In this document: piece after piece, positions 20,644-23,061 of the stretch | Layout: every line of letters begins with the position of its first letter | How positions within the stretch are numbered: the first letter of the stretch is position 1 | NCBI GenBank assembly: GCA_964387935.1 | Contig: CAYLZN010000057.1 | Coordinates: forward strand, 1 to 23,061 | Length of the DNA: 23,061 nt | Source of the DNA: CAYLZN01 sp964387935 | Lineage (GTDB): Bacteria; Acidobacteriota; Vicinamibacteria; Vicinamibacterales; JAFNAJ01 | Direction of reading: 5' to 3' | Notes under the pieces: generated by a model | Database searches by the model: none | Seen by the model: only the letters and a program-made list of their open reading frames with translations | What the model was told of the DNA's origin: nothing | Position numbers and translations under genes: made by a program

Positions 20644-21264
20644 ATGGATGCCGAACCCCGTGCCTACGTCGTCGATGACGACCTGATCGTCCTGCGAGCC
20701 ATCGACCGGTTGCTCCGGTCGAGCGGGTTCACGGTCCAGACCTTCGACTCCCCGCGCGCCTTCCTGGGCCGGCTGCCCTACGACGGCCCCGCCTGCCTCG
20801 TCCTGGACCTTCGCATGCCGGAACTGAGTGGCCTCGACGTGCAGGAGCGGCTGGCCCTCGAAGCCACGCCGATGCCAATCGTCTTCTTCAGCGGCGCGAG
20901 CGATGTGAGCGCCACGGCACAGGCCATGCGGCGGGGGGCCCTGGATTTCCTCGTCAAGCCGGTGGACGACCAGACGCTGGTGGACACGGTCGGGCGCGCG
21001 CTGGCCGTGGCGGTGGAACGGTGGCGCCACCGCCGCGAGCAGGACGAGATTCGTGCACGTCTCGCGCGCCTCACGAAACGGGAACGACAGGTCTGCGATC
21101 TGGTCGCCCAGGGTCTGTTGAACAAGCAGATCGCCGGCGCGCTCGACCTCAGTGAAGCGACCGTCAAGGTGCACCGCGCCCGGGTGATGACCAAGCTCGA
21201 AGTCGACTCACTCGCGGCTCTCGTCTGGCTGTTGTCACGGGTGCCGGAGCCCCAGTCCACCTGA
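20644..21264 (+). CDS. FixJ/NarL-type response regulator
   Basis: A 206-residue two-domain response regulator. The receiver (about 5-120) has the acidic pocket Asp11-Asp12-Asp13, phosphoacceptor Asp55 in LVLDLRMPELSG, Ser83 in FFSGASD and Lys105 in FLVKPVDD. A helical linker (125-142) leads to a LuxR/FixJ DNA-binding domain (143-196): LTKRERQVCDLVAQGLLNKQIAGALDLSEATVKVHRARVMTKLEVDSLAALV. This is the FixJ/TodT/TtrR type, normally partnered with PAS-containing HPK4 kinases having HELxQPL motifs, such as the one encoded convergently next door. The start lies 3 bp after the activator stop (TGACGCATG), so the two are an operon and possibly translationally coupled. The last 30 bp overlap the end of the kinase gene on the other strand. 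Target genes are not evident. Confidence 0.92.
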   Translation: MDAEPRAYVVDDDLIVLRAIDRLLRSSGFTVQTFDSPRAFLGRLPYDGPACLVLDLRMPELSGLDVQERLALEATPMPIVFFSGASDVSATAQAMRRGALDFLVKPVDDQTLVDTVGRALAVAVERWRHRREQDEIRARLARLTKRERQVCDLVAQGLLNKQIAGALDLSEATVKVHRARVMTKLEVDSLAALVWLLSRVPEPQST

Positions 21265-23061
21265 CGCCTCACTCGCGGCGGTCTCAGGAACTCGGTCGGT
21301 CACCTCCCCCGTGGCCACCGGCACCGTGAAACGGAACGTCGCCCCCCGACCATCGTGCCGGTCGGCCCAGAGACGCCCCCCGTGGCGTTCGACGATGAAT
21401 CGACTGATGGACAGACCGACGCCCGTGCCGCGTGGCTTCGTCGTGTAGAAGGGCGTGAAGAGCCGATCGGCGTCGGCCGCTCGAATCCCCGTCCCCGTGT
21501 CCTGGACCGTCGTCTGCACCAGATCGCCGGTGAGCCGCGTCTCGATCAGGAGCCGGCGCTCGCGAGGGTCGACCGTCTCCATCGCCTCGATCCCGTTGAG
21601 CAGCAGGTTCAGGAGCACCTGCTGCAGCTCGACGTGATCGCCCCGCACCGGCGGGAGCGTGTCGTCGAGCCTCAGGTCGAGCGTGACACCGCTCTGCTGA
21701 AGCCGCGTCCGCATCAGCGATGCGATCTCGGCGATGATGCCGTTCACGTCGAGCACCTGCCGCTCGCCGCTGTGGCGCCGGAAGCGTTCCCGGTCCCGTG
21801 TGATGACGCCGATGGCCAGCGTGGCGGCCTCGGCCATGTCGCGCAGCGCGCCATGGAGCTCATTGGTCGGCACGCCAGGGCCACTCAGCCAGCGCAGGCA
21901 CGCGCCGATGTTCATCCGGATCGACGCGAGCGGCTGACTGAGCTCGTGGGCGATGGACGCCGCAGACTGGGCGAGCGACGTCACGCGAGCCATGCGCGCG
22001 AGTTCGTCCCGCATCTCATCCAGGTTGACCTCGGCGCGCTTCCGGCCCGTGATGTCCATCACGGTGCCCGTGACTCTCGTCGCCCTCGCGCCGTCGTGCC
22101 GGGCCACCGACCCTCGGATCAGAAACCAGCGAATACTGCCATCGCCGCGGACCTGCCGGTGCTCGTTCTCGAAGAACGGCATCCTTCCCTCGACACAGGC
22201 CTGGGCGTCCGCCCGCACCCGGTCGGCTTCCTCGGCAGGCAACAGCCCTGCCCAGGAGTCGACGCGGGTGTCGACGTTGCCGGTGGTCGTTCCCATGGAT
22301 CGCGCGATCGCCGGATCGATGTAGACGGTGCCGGTCTCGAAATCCCAGTCCCAGACGCCGACGGCCCCCGCGGCCGTGGCCAGCGCGTAACGCTCCTCGC
22401 TCTCACGCAACGCGGCTTCCACACGACGGCGTCGTGCGCCCTGCACGAGCAACGCGCCAATCATCAGCGCCTGGAGGGCGACCACGACGCCGGCGCTGAT
22501 GATGTAGGGCCGGTATCGAGTCCAGATCGTCGGTTCCCGGAACAGGACGACGCTGCCGGCGGGCAGTCTGCCCTCGTCGATCCCGAACCTGGCCAGTTGG
22601 CGCGCGTCGAACGTCGGGGTCGTGGGCACGCGAGAGGGGGCGATGTCCTGGGGGCGCGCGCCACGGGCCACCCGCACGACCATCTCCGCGGCCTGGGTGG
22701 CACCGGCCACCGGGTCGTCGACCACGCCGCCCACCACGCCAGAACCGACGTGCGATCGCCAGGGCGCGTAGACCGGCACGGAGGCCGCGCGCGAGATGGG
22801 ATCCAGGAAATCGAAGGGCTGCAGCACCCGGTCGGGATCCTCGTGCGATTGCCGCGAGTAGAGGATGATCGAGCGCCTGGGCAGGCTGCGCACGGTGACG
22901 AGCAGCTCACCCAGGGGCAGGTCGGTGAGGTAGGTGACCTTGACCCTGTCCTGGAACTTCGCCAACTGGGGCGCGGCTTCGCGTTCGATGCTCTTGTCGC
23001 GATTGACCGTGCCGCTGATGACGAAGGCCTCCGTCGTGTCGGGATGCAGGCGGAGCGCGAG
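21235..23061 (-). CDS. Sensor histidine kinase with ABC substrate-binding-like sensor and PAS domain (N-terminus outside window)
   Basis: The frame is open to the right edge, giving 608 residues of an incomplete protein. Numbering from the edge, residues 1-150 match the ABC_sub_bind fold used as a periplasmic sensor (LPLGELLVTVRSLPRRSIILYSRQ, DPISRAASVPVYAPWRSHVGSGVVGG). A transmembrane helix lies at about 186-208. A PAS domain follows (about 220-340, AVGVWDWDFETGTVYID ... GRKRAE), then HisKA with His372 in SIAHELSQPLASI, and the ATPase with LLLNGIEAM (N box), DTGTGI, FTPFYTTK and GTGVGLSI. HELxQPL marks the HPK4 group that pairs with FixJ-like regulators. It is convergent with such a regulator, and the two coding ends overlap by 30 bp (21235-21264). 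The ligand is unknown; these sensors are thought to recognise small organic solutes. Confidence 0.9.
   Translation of the reverse strand, partial: LALRLHPDTTEAFVISGTVNRDKSIEREAAPQLAKFQDRVKVTYLTDLPLGELLVTVRSLPRRSIILYSRQSHEDPDRVLQPFDFLDPISRAASVPVYAPWRSHVGSGVVGGVVDDPVAGATQAAEMVVRVARGARPQDIAPSRVPTTPTFDARQLARFGIDEGRLPAGSVVLFREPTIWTRYRPYIISAGVVVALQALMIGALLVQGARRRRVEAALRESEERYALATAAGAVGVWDWDFETGTVYIDPAIARSMGTTTGNVDTRVDSWAGLLPAEEADRVRADAQACVEGRMPFFENEHRQVRGDGSIRWFLIRGSVARHDGARATRVTGTVMDITGRKRAEVNLDEMRDELARMARVTSLAQSAASIAHELSQPLASIRMNIGACLRWLSGPGVPTNELHGALRDMAEAATLAIGVITRDRERFRRHSGERQVLDVNGIIAEIASLMRTRLQQSGVTLDLRLDDTLPPVRGDHVELQQVLLNLLLNGIEAMETVDPRERRLLIETRLTGDLVQTTVQDTGTGIRAADADRLFTPFYTTKPRGTGVGLSISRFIVERHGGRLWADRHDGRGATFRFTVPVATGEVTDRVPETAASEASGGLGLRHP

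Overview
The window is a high-GC (roughly two-thirds G+C) chromosomal stretch from a Gram-negative bacterium: it encodes an outer-membrane barrel protein, a lipoprotein, several Sec-exported proteins and sigma-54-type regulation. The gene content (DUF4118 sensor, MarR/YceI/pirin/DinB cluster, secreted proteins of unknown function, an EAL protein with an extra C-terminal domain) and the tandem heptanucleotide repeats remind me of Acidobacteriota, possibly Vicinamibacteria. This is an inference from style only; no marker gene is present. A run of exactly 100 N (19473-19572) shows it is a scaffold from a draft or metagenomic assembly.

Layout. (1) 1-1710, minus strand: a cation/proton antiporter followed 19 bp later by the N-terminus of a KdpD-like (DUF4118) membrane sensor that leaves the window. 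(2) 1854-4232, plus: a PAS / degenerate GGDEF / intact EAL protein with a transmembrane helix and an extra C-terminal domain, followed by a 14-bp perfect stem-loop. (3) 4336-6969, plus: a MarR regulator, then YceI, pirin and DinB-like genes. The MarR and YceI promoter regions share a 16-bp palindrome-containing motif (13/16 identical), which suggests one autoregulated stress regulon. (4) 6997-10494, minus: a metallo-beta-lactamase-fold gene broken inside its domain and joined out of frame to an unidentified coding tail, a secreted alpha/beta hydrolase, and an AAA_14/DUF4143 ATPase whose promoter carries an inverted repeat. (5) 10495-10985: non-coding, with three heptad-repeat tracts and a long inverted repeat. 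(6) 10986-11609, minus: a secreted protein of unknown function, divergent from (7) 11863-14818, plus: an SLC13-type permease with one TrkA-C domain and an M20 peptidase. (8) 14874-19104, minus, probably one transcription unit: peptidase T, a TAXI-type solute-binding protein overlapping it by 8 bp, an outer-membrane protein, and a lipoprotein. (9) 19105-19614: non-coding, with another heptad array and the N gap. (10) 19615-21264, plus: a sigma-54 activator without a sensor domain and a FixJ-like response regulator 3 bp apart, convergent with and overlapping (30 bp) a histidine kinase with an ABC substrate-binding-like sensor that runs off the right edge.

The main themes are signal transduction (two membrane histidine kinase or sensor genes, a c-di-GMP phosphodiesterase, MarR, a bEBP/response-regulator pair), peptide and solute handling (PepT, M20, TAXI, SLC13), and a small stress-type operon. 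No phage, insertion sequence, CRISPR or RNA gene was seen. The most unusual items are the shared MarR operator, the broken MBL chimera, the heptad repeats (one lying in the leader of a regulator), and a scaffold gap whose two edges are identical over exactly 55 bp.
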